Source: Bacteroidales bacterium
Lineage (GTDB): Bacteria > Bacteroidota > Bacteroidia > Bacteroidales > Paludibacteraceae
DNA length: 64,000 bases
Assembly: GCA_015061115.1 (NCBI GenBank)
Contig: SUXE01000001.1
Coordinates: forward strand, 388,632-452,631
Direction of reading: 5' to 3'
Part shown: positions 37,059 through 45,666 of the stretch, piece after piece
Position numbering within the stretch: the first letter of the stretch is position 1
How the letters are laid out: every line of letters begins with the position of its first letter
The notes under the pieces: model-generated
What the model saw: only the letters and a program-made list of their open reading frames with translations
Database searches by the model: none
What the model was told of the DNA's origin: nothing
Position numbers and translations under genes: made by a program

Positions 37059-37481
37059 TTATAAAAATTCATATTTATTTGCTATGAAATTGAAAAATAT
37101 TTGTTTTGACAATAAAATCACCAAAGAAAATACGATGACAAATTGATCGTAACTATTCATATAATCAGGTGCGATAATATGGAATAAAAGGCAAGGAGCT
37201 AATTTAGGCATGAAATCCAAACAACAATATGTAGTTATTTTGATCTTTCGATAAAACTTATTGCCACTCAACCAAAACGACAGAACAATAACATATTGTA
37301 TTACAATACCTACTGTCCATTCCATCGAAGATGAAAAAGCATTCTGGATATCCAAATGGTCTTTTGAAAGATAAAGATGACAGCAAAAATCAAATATAAA
37401 ACAAAACAGAAGTTCCAATATCTGATATATAGAAAAAAGTTTCAAGAACTTCTTATTTTCTTCTTTAAAATGGATTTTCAT
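37059..37481 (-). CDS. Hypothetical membrane protein
   Basis: 140 aa with about four hydrophobic helices (roughly 15-37, 52-70, 84-105, 112-132). The N-terminus is basic and charged (MKIHFKEENKKFLKLF). Not recognised. It lies inside the segment that separates the detached and complete forms of the 33-bp array, on the opposite strand, so it may have arrived by insertion. Its codon use is strongly AT-rich. Confidence 0.55.
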   Translation of the reverse strand: MKIHFKEENKKFLKLFSIYQILELLFCFIFDFCCHLYLSKDHLDIQNAFSSSMEWTVGIVIQYVIVLSFWLSGNKFYRKIKITTYCCLDFMPKLAPCLLFHIIAPDYMNSYDQFVIVFSLVILLSKQIFFNFIANKYEFL

Positions 37482-37582
37482 ATAAGCTAATAAATTGAAG
37501 GGTATGAATACAAAATTATAAAATATAGAGAAAGATCAATTGCTTTTTAAGTGTTTATGCTCGAAAATCCAGTGTAAATTCA

Positions 37583-37861
37583 ATTTGACGCAGAAAAATA
37601 TAAACGTGAGAAACGAAAAAAGTGTGGAGTATGGCGAGATATTCCGTTAAAAAAGTGTAGGGTTTGGTGAGATATTCCGTTAAAAAAGTGTGGAGTTTGG
37701 ATGAATGTTCCGTTAAAAAAGTGTGGAGTTTGGCGAAATATTCCGTTAAAAAGTGTGGAGTATGGCGAGATATTCCGTTAAAAAAGTGTAGGGTTTGGTG
37801 AGATATTCCGTTAAAAAAGTGTAGATTTGCGGTGATTATTCCGTTAAAAAAGTGTAGAACT
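37583..37861 (+). repeat. 33-bp tandem array ending at the ATPase start codon
   Basis: Units begin at 37616, 37649, 37682, 37715, 37748 (32 bp, one A short), 37780, 37813 and 37846. The consensus is AAAAAAGTGTGGAGT then TTGG(C/T)GAGATATTCCGTT. Units 1-2 equal units 5-6, showing a higher-order duplication. The last partial unit ends at ATG 37862. Read in the gene frame the units give 11-residue peptides of the type IPLKKCGVWRD, broken by a stop and the 32-bp unit. Confidence 0.92.
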
Positions 37862-39169
37862 ATGATTAGAACTCTATATAATGAATTGAAAAAGTGGCAA
37901 TTATCTCCAACACGTAAGCCTTTAGTTTTATTAGGGGCAAGGCAGGTTGGAAAAACTTGGTTGCTTGAGGAGTTTGGCCGTAATGAATATAGCAAGGTCG
38001 CATTTGCTAGTTTAGATCGTAATGATGCGGTGGCAGATTTACTTCGTACAGAGAAGAATGTCGATAGAATATTAAGAGGATTATCTGCATTGTTATCTGT
38101 GGATATTACTCCAGGAAACACATTGATTATTTTGGATGAGATCCAAGATTGTCCTGAAGCACTTGAACGTATGAAGGTGTTTTGTGAGGATGCCCCAGAG
38201 TTTCATGTCGCAGTTGCAGGAAGTTTATTGGGCATCAGTCTTCATTCGGGAGTATCATATCCCGTGGGTAAGGTGGATGAACTTACTCTTTATCCCATGA
38301 CATTTGAAGAATTTATCGTAGCAAAGGGCAAGGAAGAGATGTGTAATATTCTCAAGGCTCACGATTGGAATCTCATAGCATCTATTAGCGACGAATATAT
38401 CGACTTGCTACGTCAGTATTATTATGTAGGAGGAATGCCTGCAGCTGTGAAAGCATATATAGAAGGAATGGGATTACAAGCCGTAAGAAACGAACAGAAA
38501 AAGATCATATTCGACTATGAGAATGACTTTAGTAAACATGCATCTGCACGTATAGTCCCTCGTATTCGTATGGTTTGGCAGAGTCTTGTTTCCCAATTGG
38601 CGAAGGAAAACAAAAAGTTTGTGTATGGAGCTTTGAAGAAAGGTGCGAGAGCGAATGATTTTGAAGAGGCTATACAATGGCTTATAGATGCAGGTATTGT
38701 CTATAAGGTTCGACGTGTGACTTCAGTCGCCATGCCCTTGAAATTCTATGAAGATTTGGATGCTTTCAAACTTTTTATACTTGATGTCGGTCTTATGGGA
38801 GCAATGGCAGATGTGCCTGCAGGGTTGGTGCTTGTAGGAAACAACATCTTCAAGGAATACAAAGGCTCTTTTACAGAAACTTACGTATGCACACAACTGG
38901 TTGCTGCAAAAATACCGTTGTATTATCATACAGTAGAGCAGTCGCGCATTGAACTTGATTTTGTCATTCAACTATCAGATAATGTTTATCCGGTTGAAGT
39001 AAAAGCTGAAGAAAATGTGAAAGCAAAATCCATGAAAGTATTTATCGACAGCCATCCTCAATTGTCGGGCATTCGTTTTTCTATGAAAGATTATATCAAA
39101 CAATCATGGATTGAGAATATTCCGTTATACGCATTTTTTTCCTACTTGAAGGAGCGAAACATGATGTGA
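37862..39169 (+). CDS. AAA+ ATPase with C-terminal DUF4143 domain
   Basis: 435 aa. The Walker A motif GARQVGKT is at 25-32; Walker B is NTLIILDEIQDCPEAL, and VAVAGSLLG supplies the sensor region. The C-terminal DUF4143 half has the nuclease-like motif ELDFVIQLSDNVYPVEVK and a trailing helix (KVFIDSHPQLSGIRFSMKDY). The in-frame start ten codons upstream lies inside the array, so ATG 37862 is chosen. Such proteins are common in Bacteroidales and their biological role is not established; DNA binding or autoregulation through the adjacent array is inference. Confidence 0.9.
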   Translation: MIRTLYNELKKWQLSPTRKPLVLLGARQVGKTWLLEEFGRNEYSKVAFASLDRNDAVADLLRTEKNVDRILRGLSALLSVDITPGNTLIILDEIQDCPEALERMKVFCEDAPEFHVAVAGSLLGISLHSGVSYPVGKVDELTLYPMTFEEFIVAKGKEEMCNILKAHDWNLIASISDEYIDLLRQYYYVGGMPAAVKAYIEGMGLQAVRNEQKKIIFDYENDFSKHASARIVPRIRMVWQSLVSQLAKENKKFVYGALKKGARANDFEEAIQWLIDAGIVYKVRRVTSVAMPLKFYEDLDAFKLFILDVGLMGAMADVPAGLVLVGNNIFKEYKGSFTETYVCTQLVAAKIPLYYHTVEQSRIELDFVIQLSDNVYPVEVKAEENVKAKSMKVFIDSHPQLSGIRFSMKDYIKQSWIENIPLYAFFSYLKERNMM

Positions 39170-39469
39170 TTCGATATCCGTGTTTTTCAGATTCTATAAA
39201 ACTGATTGTTTTGGGCGGCATGAGAGTGTCGGTTTGTGAATGTTTTTAGTGATTGTTCATTAATGCAGTTTGTCAATTTGTTAAAAAGTATGCAAAATCG
39301 TCAGCAAAAACTGAGGATTTCAGTAACTTTGTCTTCAGGAATATGGCTTATGTTTCGTTTGTTTTGTTTTTGCACTTTAAAATTACGAAAAATAACGCTA
39401 CAAATATTCAATAGTTAAAATTCGTCAAACTCACGAATTGTTTTATAGCAAGTTTTGAAGTTGAAAAAT

Positions 39470-40174
39470 ATGCTAATTGATAAGAATTTATTTTATGAGT
39501 CATTATGCAAAACGCTTGATCCAAGAAGCGGAAAGATTCAGCCGATTGATAAGACAAATGAAAATAGCTGTAAAAAAGTGCTTGATATAGTATGGAAAGG
39601 CGGTATTCATTTTATTGTCGAAAGTGCTAAATATTGCTATGGATACAGTTATGTTATGCGAGACGGACAGGAGTTATCTCCATTGTATCGCATTGATAAG
39701 CCAGGTGATGATTCTCTCAAATGTATGCAGCATGTTATAGATGATATAGAAGATGGAAAGTATAAAAACAAGAAGACCTTGAGAGAGAAAATAAAATCAT
39801 TTGTTGAAGAAAATGGTCTTGCATCTTATATGAACAATACCAAGTGGTGTGAATTGATAAATGACATCATGGAGAAGGCTCCTTGGGACTGTGTGCAGTA
39901 TAAAACTTTATTTGAAAAATCTGCACCTAATTATTTCTGGGATTTGAACAATGATGAGGATCTTGTGTATAAAGCTTTGGAATTGTCGGAGATAGAATGG
40001 ATGAAAATAAAGCATGTTCAGACTGTTAGTGAATACATCGGTCGGCTTGTGCCAGATAAAATTCAGACCTATGATCATAAATCTTTATTTTTGGAGATAT
40101 TGCAGAAACATAGTATTCCGTACGAGTATGACGAATCGGAACAAACATTTATAGTTTACGGGTATAGACATTGA
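39470..40174 (+). CDS. Hypothetical protein, possibly DUF6678-like
   Basis: 234 aa from the first ATG (the frame also opens at a TTG five codons earlier). No signal or membrane segment. The central text LASYMNNTKWCELINDIMEK recalls DUF6678-type proteins, which often lie in toxin/immunity loci; this is from memory and uncertain. The C-terminus contains VQTVSEYIGRLVPDKIQTYD and ends in FIVYGYRH. It starts a group of three or four small unknown genes. Confidence 0.6.
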   Translation: MLIDKNLFYESLCKTLDPRSGKIQPIDKTNENSCKKVLDIVWKGGIHFIVESAKYCYGYSYVMRDGQELSPLYRIDKPGDDSLKCMQHVIDDIEDGKYKNKKTLREKIKSFVEENGLASYMNNTKWCELINDIMEKAPWDCVQYKTLFEKSAPNYFWDLNNDEDLVYKALELSEIEWMKIKHVQTVSEYIGRLVPDKIQTYDHKSLFLEILQKHSIPYEYDESEQTFIVYGYRH

Positions 40175-40236
40175 TCTGTAAAATGCTATAGATTAGAAAA
40201 ATCCATCAATATAAAAGAGAAAGAACGTCTGCAGAA

Positions 40237-40449
40237 GTGGCTGAGTTAAATAAAGTAGAGGATGATCTTTCCCAGCTCAAATGGATCTTCGATGGAAAGA
40301 AGGTGACGCAGACGCAACTTACAGAGAAGATGAAGAATGCTATTAAGGAGTGGGATATGCCTGATGCCGTTTTGAATAAATGGGGAAATTTAGGTTACAG
40401 TAAAACCAAATTAAAAGAAGAAATTTTAAACATATTTAAAGCAGAATAA
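40237..40449 (+). CDS. Small ORF, possible toxin-domain fragment
   Basis: 70 aa from a GTG; the frame is open 15 codons further upstream without any ATG (from about 40192). Helical and charged (VEDDLSQLKWIFDGKKVTQT, EKMKNAIKEWDMPDAVLNKW). The lack of a proper start and the tight 2-nt gap to the next gene fit the C-terminal tip of a larger protein that has been lost. No family recognised. Confidence 0.45.
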   Translation: MAELNKVEDDLSQLKWIFDGKKVTQTQLTEKMKNAIKEWDMPDAVLNKWGNLGYSKTKLKEEILNIFKAE

Positions 40450-40451
40450 CC

Positions 40452-41465
40452 ATGAAATTGATAAAGAAATATAATAATTGCGATTTCTTAGGATTGATAG
40501 ATAATAAAACGGTGATATGGTATAAAGACCATATCGAATTTGGAAATCTTAGCATTCCAACACAAGAAGGGGACGATTATGTTATCTGGCATGGAAGTAA
40601 AGCCGTTTCCAGAAAAAGAAACGGTAAGCGAATGCTATTGTTTGATAAAGAATTTGTCCCATGGCCTGAGGGTCGTTTTGGGCTTGCAATGAGTCAAGAT
40701 AATTTTAAGACTTCATTTAATATTGACGGGGATACTTTTAATGTTTCTACTTTTATAGATGATAAAGAGTTGGTGTTACATATTAAAGAGCCATCTTTGG
40801 ATATGGAGGATTTTATGCCAAAGAGTATTTGTGAAAACAAAAGTAAGGATGTAATTATTATATCGACAGGATTAGATAAAAATCCACTTCTCTTCTATTC
40901 CAAGACAGGTGAGTTCCTATGGCAATACACCGAGGAGGCAGAGGATTTGAAAATAAATTGGAAGTGTATTCCGGTGGTGGATGATGTGGTGGTGATAATA
41001 AGTCAGGATTGCGGAGTGATGGGAAAAGTACAGGGATTCAATATTCGTACAGGAGAAAAACTGTGGGAATTAGACAGACGAGACCGAATTTGTTCAAATA
41101 CTTTTTTCGTAGGTGAAGATAAAATGCTATATGGATGTATTGTTCTTTATTTTGGTGGTATTGCGGAACTTAACTTGTGTGAGATAAACCCATTTACAGG
41201 GAAACTGGAAAGAACGGTAGTCCTGAAAGATAATGATTTGGATGTTTGCTCATGGAATGTGACCATGCATGGACGCAGACTTTACTACGCAGACAATCGT
41301 GAAGGGAAAGAGATTGGCATGATAGATGTTGACAGGAAAGAGATTGTGGAGCGTCAGCCACTGGAAATCAAAAAGAACGTCACCATTGGTGCTCCTGTTG
41401 TCACAGATGACAGAATGTATGTCTATATTCTTGAGTTGAATGAATTGAGGGTGTATGAGTTGTAG
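40452..41465 (+). CDS. PQQ-like beta-propeller protein, possibly immunity-type
   Basis: 337 aa without signal peptide, so cytoplasmic. Blade-like repeats with Trp: GDDYVIWHGSKAV, LLFYSKTGEFLWQYTEE, GFNIRTGEKLWELDRRD, CEINPFTGKLERTV. Cytoplasmic propellers of this style are known next to polymorphic toxin tips as immunity proteins. The position 2 nt after a toxin-tip-like fragment favours that reading, but it is inference. Confidence 0.65.
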   Translation: MKLIKKYNNCDFLGLIDNKTVIWYKDHIEFGNLSIPTQEGDDYVIWHGSKAVSRKRNGKRMLLFDKEFVPWPEGRFGLAMSQDNFKTSFNIDGDTFNVSTFIDDKELVLHIKEPSLDMEDFMPKSICENKSKDVIIISTGLDKNPLLFYSKTGEFLWQYTEEAEDLKINWKCIPVVDDVVVIISQDCGVMGKVQGFNIRTGEKLWELDRRDRICSNTFFVGEDKMLYGCIVLYFGGIAELNLCEINPFTGKLERTVVLKDNDLDVCSWNVTMHGRRLYYADNREGKEIGMIDVDRKEIVERQPLEIKKNVTIGAPVVTDDRMYVYILELNELRVYEL

Positions 41466-41477
41466 TGTATTGGAAAG

Positions 41478-41576
41478 ATGCGTGAGGAGGGAAAGTCGTT
41501 CTACGACAGTACCCGCGACTTGCTGTATGAACTTAGTCCAAAGGAAGGCGAGAATGCTGTTCGCTATTATAGCTGA
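41478..41576 (+). CDS. Short ORF, possible gene remnant
   Basis: 32 codons (MREEGKSFYDSTRDLLYELS, then a short tail ending VRYYS). The composition is protein-like and differs from the surrounding repeats. It may be the remnant C-terminus of a larger gene. No family recognised. Confidence 0.3.
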   Translation: MREEGKSFYDSTRDLLYELSPKEGENAVRYYS

Positions 41577-41611
41577 CTCTGTTTTTCTGTTTTGTCATTG
41601 TTCCTATTGCT

Positions 41612-41630
41612 GGCAGGTTTCAAACCTGCC
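41612..41630. repeat. GGCAGGTTT palindromic element, copy 2
   Basis: GGCAGGTTT-c-AAACCTGCC followed by CCTACG, with TCCTATTGCT before it. Counterpart of 22121-22141, where CTTTCTATTAC precedes. Confidence 0.75.
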
Positions 41631-41706
41631 CCTACGATCATGGAATTGATTGACTATTGGGAAACATCTAATTAACATAATATTATGATATCATGTTTGA
41701 TTCGTC

Positions 41707-41745
41707 TCACGTTATTTTAGGTAAAAAAAACGTGAATTTTTTATT
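41707..41745 (+). terminator. Possible terminator
   Basis: TCACGTT pairs with AACGTGA over a 15-nt loop, and ATTTTTTATT follows. It sits about 240 nt past the propeller gene and before the next promoter. Confidence 0.45.
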
Positions 41746-41792
41746 CTTAATGGTTTTCGTGTTTTTTCTATATATTTTTCCCCTATTTTTTA

Positions 41793-41800
41793 TAACTTTG
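41793..41800 (+). promoter_or_regulatory. -7 box of the skp/ompH-like gene
   Basis: TAACTTTG matches TAnnTTTG, 29 nt before the ATG. The -33 region has only TTTTTTC. Confidence 0.55.
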
Positions 41801-41829
41801 AAAGCAAATTTATTAATACGTATTAAAAA

Positions 41830-42501
41830 ATGAAATTCTTAAAACCTGTATTGGTATCTTCTGTGATAGCAAGCATGGCATTCCTTTGCTCTTGTAATAA
41901 GTCTGCTGACAAAAAGTCGGCTTCTGACGTGTCTAATGATTCTACTGCTGTTGAGGCTGTTGAAGCTGTGCCTTCCGTCGCTCCTTCTAAAACTTTGGAG
42001 GTCGTTTACATGGATGTCGACACTGTGCTACAAAACTATACTTTGGCTAAGGAACTTACTGCCCAGCTTACTAAAAAGCAGGAGACTAGCGCTAATTCTT
42101 TGCAGAACAAACAGAATAAACTTCAGCAGGATATGGCTCAGTACCAGAAAGAGGCTGCTCAGTTTCAGCAGGATTACCAGAACGGTAAATTCTTGACTCA
42201 GGCTTCTATCCAGGAGGCTCAGCAGAAACTTTTGAAGAGAGAACAGGAACTTATGAAGCAGGATCAGGATCTTCAGGCTCTCAACCAGAAACTTACTAAG
42301 GAGATGCTTGAGGAGCAGGAGAAGATGAACACTCGTCTTCGCGACAGCTTGGATTCTGTGCTTAAACAATACCAAAAGGAGAATCGTTATAAGTTGATCT
42401 TGAGCAACAATGGCCGTGACAATGTGATCTGGGGCGACTCTAGCCTTAATATCACTAAGGTCGTGACTAACGACTTGAATGCTCGCTATCAGAAAAAATA
42501 A
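41830..42501 (+). CDS. OmpH/Skp family periplasmic chaperone, lipoprotein
   Basis: 223 aa. Lipoprotein signal peptide MKFLKPVLVSSVIASMAFLCSC with lipobox LCSC. The mature part starts with a short Ser/Val/Glu-rich linker. The OmpH domain follows: VVYMDVDTVLQNYTLAKELTAQL, a Gln/Lys/Glu-rich long coiled coil (about 85-175), and a C-terminal YKLILSNNGRDNVIWGDSSLNIT strand pair. Skp-like proteins hold unfolded outer-membrane proteins; here it is anchored rather than soluble. 23 nt before pepD. Confidence 0.88.
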   Translation: MKFLKPVLVSSVIASMAFLCSCNKSADKKSASDVSNDSTAVEAVEAVPSVAPSKTLEVVYMDVDTVLQNYTLAKELTAQLTKKQETSANSLQNKQNKLQQDMAQYQKEAAQFQQDYQNGKFLTQASIQEAQQKLLKREQELMKQDQDLQALNQKLTKEMLEEQEKMNTRLRDSLDSVLKQYQKENRYKLILSNNGRDNVIWGDSSLNITKVVTNDLNARYQKK

Positions 42502-42524
42502 TCAGGACTCAATATTAAACTGAG

Positions 42525-43982
42525 ATGAGCGAAATATCTAATCTTAATCCTAAAGCGGTCTGGCAGTTTTTCGACGAGATTTGCTCCATCCCGCATCCAT
42601 CGCATAAGGAGGGTAAGCTCAGCAAACACCTTCAGGAGTTTGGAAAAAAACTTGGTCTCGAGACTTTGGTCGATGAGTATGGCAATGTGCTTATCCGTAA
42701 ACCTGCGTCGGCTGGATATGAGAAGTGCGAGAGTCTGCTTTTCCAATCGCATATAGATATGGTGTGCGAGAAGAATTCCGACGTTGATTTTGACTTTGAT
42801 AATGACGGAATCCAACCATATATTGATGGTGAATGGGTGAAGGCTAAGGGCACTACGCTTGGTGCTGACGACGGTATTGGTGTGGCATACCAGATGGCTA
42901 TCCTTGCCGATAATTCGTTCAAGCATGGTCCGATCGAATGTCTTTTCACTGTTGACGAGGAGGTCGGTTTGCTTGGTGCTCATGTCTTGAAAGAGGATTG
43001 GATTAAGTCGACGATGCTCGTCAACCTTGATTCTGAAGACCAAGGTGAATTCTGCATCGGTTGTGCCGGCGGTGTGAATACTGTGGCTAAGTATAATCAG
43101 AGTTTGCAGAGCCCAGCCAAGGATTATCTGTTTATGCAGATTAAGGTGGGCGGTCTGATCGGTGGCCATTCAGGTGTGGATATTGATAAGAACCGTGGCA
43201 ATGCGATCAAGATCCTTGCGGAGTTGATCAATAGGATTTCCGCTGAGGGCGACGTGGTTATCGCCTCAATCGACGGTGGTAATCTTCACAACGCTATTCC
43301 AAGAGAGGCATCCGCTACAATCGGTGTCGAATATAAGATAAAAGAGACTGCTCGTGTCATCACTAATGTGTTTATCGCAGAAAAACAGAGTGAACTATCC
43401 TCTGATGAAAAACTTGACATTGAGTTGTCTACAACAGACAAAGCGGAGTCTGTGTTTGCTCCAGCTGTGTCTAAGTCATTGATAAAAGGTTTGTTGGCTT
43501 GCCCTCACGGCGTGTTGAAAATGAGTGAGGATATTCCTGGTTTGGTGGAGACAAGCACAAATCTGGCATCGGTGAAGATGATCGGAAATGAGATTGTTAT
43601 CGAGACAAGCCAAAGAAGCAGCGTCTCAGCAGAAAAGGAGAATATCAGAAAGATGGTATACGACGCATTCGCTTCCAACGGAGCATCTTCAGTCGAGTCG
43701 GACGAGGGTTATCCGGGCTGGAAACCAAACGTCAACTCCAAAATCAAGAACATTGCCGTCGACACATATGAAAAATTGTTCAACGTCACTCCAAATGTAG
43801 GTGCTATCCATGCAGGTTTGGAGTGTGGACTGATCATCGAGAAATATCCTGAATTGGATATGATTTCCATCGGCCCTACAATCATTGGCAACCATTCTCC
43901 AGCAGAGAAAGTGTCGATCCCGACTGTGGAGATGACATGGAGACATGTGTTGGCGATAATTGACACTGTATGCAATTCGTAA
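42525..43982 (+). CDS. pepD: Cytosol non-specific dipeptidase (aminoacyl-histidine dipeptidase)
   Basis: 485-aa M20C metallopeptidase. Metal ligands and neighbours are recognisable: SHIDMVC (His76, Asp78), GADDGIGV (Asp115), FTVDEEVGLLGA (Glu145 region), LVNLDSED and the C-terminal HAGLECG. The dimerisation (lid) domain lies between about 200 and 380. Likely cleaves dipeptides such as carnosine and X-His. Probably in one unit with the OmpH-like gene. Confidence 0.93.
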   Translation: MSEISNLNPKAVWQFFDEICSIPHPSHKEGKLSKHLQEFGKKLGLETLVDEYGNVLIRKPASAGYEKCESLLFQSHIDMVCEKNSDVDFDFDNDGIQPYIDGEWVKAKGTTLGADDGIGVAYQMAILADNSFKHGPIECLFTVDEEVGLLGAHVLKEDWIKSTMLVNLDSEDQGEFCIGCAGGVNTVAKYNQSLQSPAKDYLFMQIKVGGLIGGHSGVDIDKNRGNAIKILAELINRISAEGDVVIASIDGGNLHNAIPREASATIGVEYKIKETARVITNVFIAEKQSELSSDEKLDIELSTTDKAESVFAPAVSKSLIKGLLACPHGVLKMSEDIPGLVETSTNLASVKMIGNEIVIETSQRSSVSAEKENIRKMVYDAFASNGASSVESDEGYPGWKPNVNSKIKNIAVDTYEKLFNVTPNVGAIHAGLECGLIIEKYPELDMISIGPTIIGNHSPAEKVSIPTVEMTWRHVLAIIDTVCNS

Positions 43983-43988
43983 TTCATA

Positions 43989-44022
43989 ATTAAGATTGAG
44001 GTAGACTCAAATTCTTAATTCT
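43989..44022 (+). terminator. Possible terminator of pepD
   Basis: TTAAGATTGAG pairs with CTCAAATTCTTAA with a two-base bulge, 5-nt loop, and a T/A-rich tail. This spacer also contains TTAATTCTTAAT micro-repeats. Confidence 0.4.
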
Positions 44023-44036
44023 TAATTTTTAATTCT

Positions 44037-44044
44037 TAATTTTG
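44037..44044 (+). promoter_or_regulatory. Candidate -7 box of nadB
   Basis: TAATTTTG matches TAnnTTTG and is 14 nt before the ATG. No -33 TTTG in the expected place; the surrounding AATTCTTAATT repeats make a chance match possible. Confidence 0.35.
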
Positions 44045-44058
44045 AAAAATTAAGGCTT

Positions 44059-45666
44059 ATGGTAAAAAAATATGATTTTCTCGTTATCGGTTCAGGTATA
44101 GCCGGAATGAGTTTTGCACTAAAAGTGGCATCAAAGGGCAAAGTGGCATTGCTTTGTAAAACGGATATGATAGAAGCGAACACGAATTTTGCCCAGGGTG
44201 GAATCTGCTGTGTCATGAAAGAGGACGACAAGTTTGAGAACCACATCAAGGACACTCTTATTGCAGGAGACGGAATTTGCGATTATAATGTAGTGAAGAA
44301 GGTTGTTGAGGGAGCACCTGAGCAGATCAAGGAATTGGTGAAATGGGGTGTTGATTTCGACAAGAACGAGGATGGCAAGTATGACCTTCACAAAGAGGGA
44401 GGCCATGACAATTTCCGTATCCTTCATCATAAAGACAACACTGGAGCTGAGATTCAGGAGAGTCTTGTGGAGACGGTGAAGAAGCATCCAAATATCGATG
44501 TGATGGAGAACCATTTCGCAATAGAGCTCCTTACACAGCATCACCTTGGTATGTTGGTCAAGCATACCACTCCAAACATTGATTGCTACGGCGCTTACGT
44601 GTTGGATATAAAGAAAAACTGTGTGGATACATATTTGGCAAAGATAACAATGGTCTGCACAGGCGGTATCGGAAATATCTACCAGACAACAACAAACCCA
44701 CCAGTGGCTACAGGTGACGGAATATCAATGGTTTACCGTGCAAAGGGATTGGTTGAGGATATGGAGTTCGTGCAATTCCACCCAACAAGTCTTTACCATC
44801 CGGGTGACCGTCCATCATACTTGATCACAGAGGCTATGCGTGGCTACGGCGGTATCTTGCGTAATAAGAAGGGTGAGGATTTCATGCTTCGTTACGATTC
44901 AAGAGGAAGTCTTGCTCCACGTGACATTGTCGCTCGAAGCATCGACACCGAGATGAAGTTGACGGGAGTGGATCACGTCTACCTTGACGTCACACACAAG
45001 GATCCAGAGGAGACAAAGAAGCATTTCCCAAATATCTACCAGAAGTGTTTGAGTATCGGTATCGACATCACAAAGGAGTATATCCCTGTATGTCCGGCAT
45101 CACACTATCTATGTGGAGGAATCAAGGTTGACGAGAATGCACGCACTACAATCAACCATCTGTATGCAGCTGGAGAGTGTACACGTACAGGTTTGCACGG
45201 AGGTAACCGATTGGCATCCAACTCGTTGCTTGAGGCAATCGTTTATGCTGATGCCGCAGCCAAACATTCGCTTCCATTGATCGACAATATCAATTGGTGT
45301 GATGAGATTCCTGAGTGGAATGACGAAGGCACAACACTTAATGAGGAGATGGTGCTTATCACACAGAGTGAGAAGGAGGTTAACCAGATCATGCAGGCAT
45401 ACGTAGGTATCGTCCGTTCTAACCTTCGTCTAAAGAGAGCGTTCGACAGATTGGAGTTGATCTACAAAGAGACAGAAAGTTTGTTCCAGCGTTCTGTAGT
45501 GTCAAAAGAGATCTGTGAGCTTCGTAACATCGTCAACACAGCATATTTGGTGATCAAGTCTGCAATGCAGAGAAAAGAGAGCCGTGGTTTGCATTACACA
45601 ATTGATTATCCTAAGAAAAACGAGCATATCAGTTTGTATGACGTTGAGGAGTTGAAGAAATTATAA
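44059..45666 (+). CDS. nadB: L-aspartate oxidase
   Basis: 535-aa flavoenzyme that oxidises L-aspartate to iminoaspartate, the first step of de novo NAD synthesis. The FAD motif GSGIAG is at 11-16. Conserved segments: TNFAQGGICCV, VEDMEFVQFHPTSLY, the catalytic arginine region RGYGGILRN, and HYLCGGIKVDENART with LYAAGECTRTGLHGGNRLASNSLLE. The overall length matches NadB rather than succinate dehydrogenase. nadA and nadC are not in the window. Confidence 0.96.
   Translation: MVKKYDFLVIGSGIAGMSFALKVASKGKVALLCKTDMIEANTNFAQGGICCVMKEDDKFENHIKDTLIAGDGICDYNVVKKVVEGAPEQIKELVKWGVDFDKNEDGKYDLHKEGGHDNFRILHHKDNTGAEIQESLVETVKKHPNIDVMENHFAIELLTQHHLGMLVKHTTPNIDCYGAYVLDIKKNCVDTYLAKITMVCTGGIGNIYQTTTNPPVATGDGISMVYRAKGLVEDMEFVQFHPTSLYHPGDRPSYLITEAMRGYGGILRNKKGEDFMLRYDSRGSLAPRDIVARSIDTEMKLTGVDHVYLDVTHKDPEETKKHFPNIYQKCLSIGIDITKEYIPVCPASHYLCGGIKVDENARTTINHLYAAGECTRTGLHGGNRLASNSLLEAIVYADAAAKHSLPLIDNINWCDEIPEWNDEGTTLNEEMVLITQSEKEVNQIMQAYVGIVRSNLRLKRAFDRLELIYKETESLFQRSVVSKEICELRNIVNTAYLVIKSAMQRKESRGLHYTIDYPKKNEHISLYDVEELKKL

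Noticed and set aside
37555..38121. Minus-strand open frame of 188 codons with repeating LHTFLTEYL-like peptides
   Set aside because: It is produced by the 33-bp array (33 is divisible by 3, so any open frame repeats) and overlaps the AAA+ ATPase gene on the other strand.
38474..38971. Minus-strand small frames opposite the AAA+ ATPase
   Set aside because: Shadows of the ATPase coding sequence with no start context or recognisable domain.
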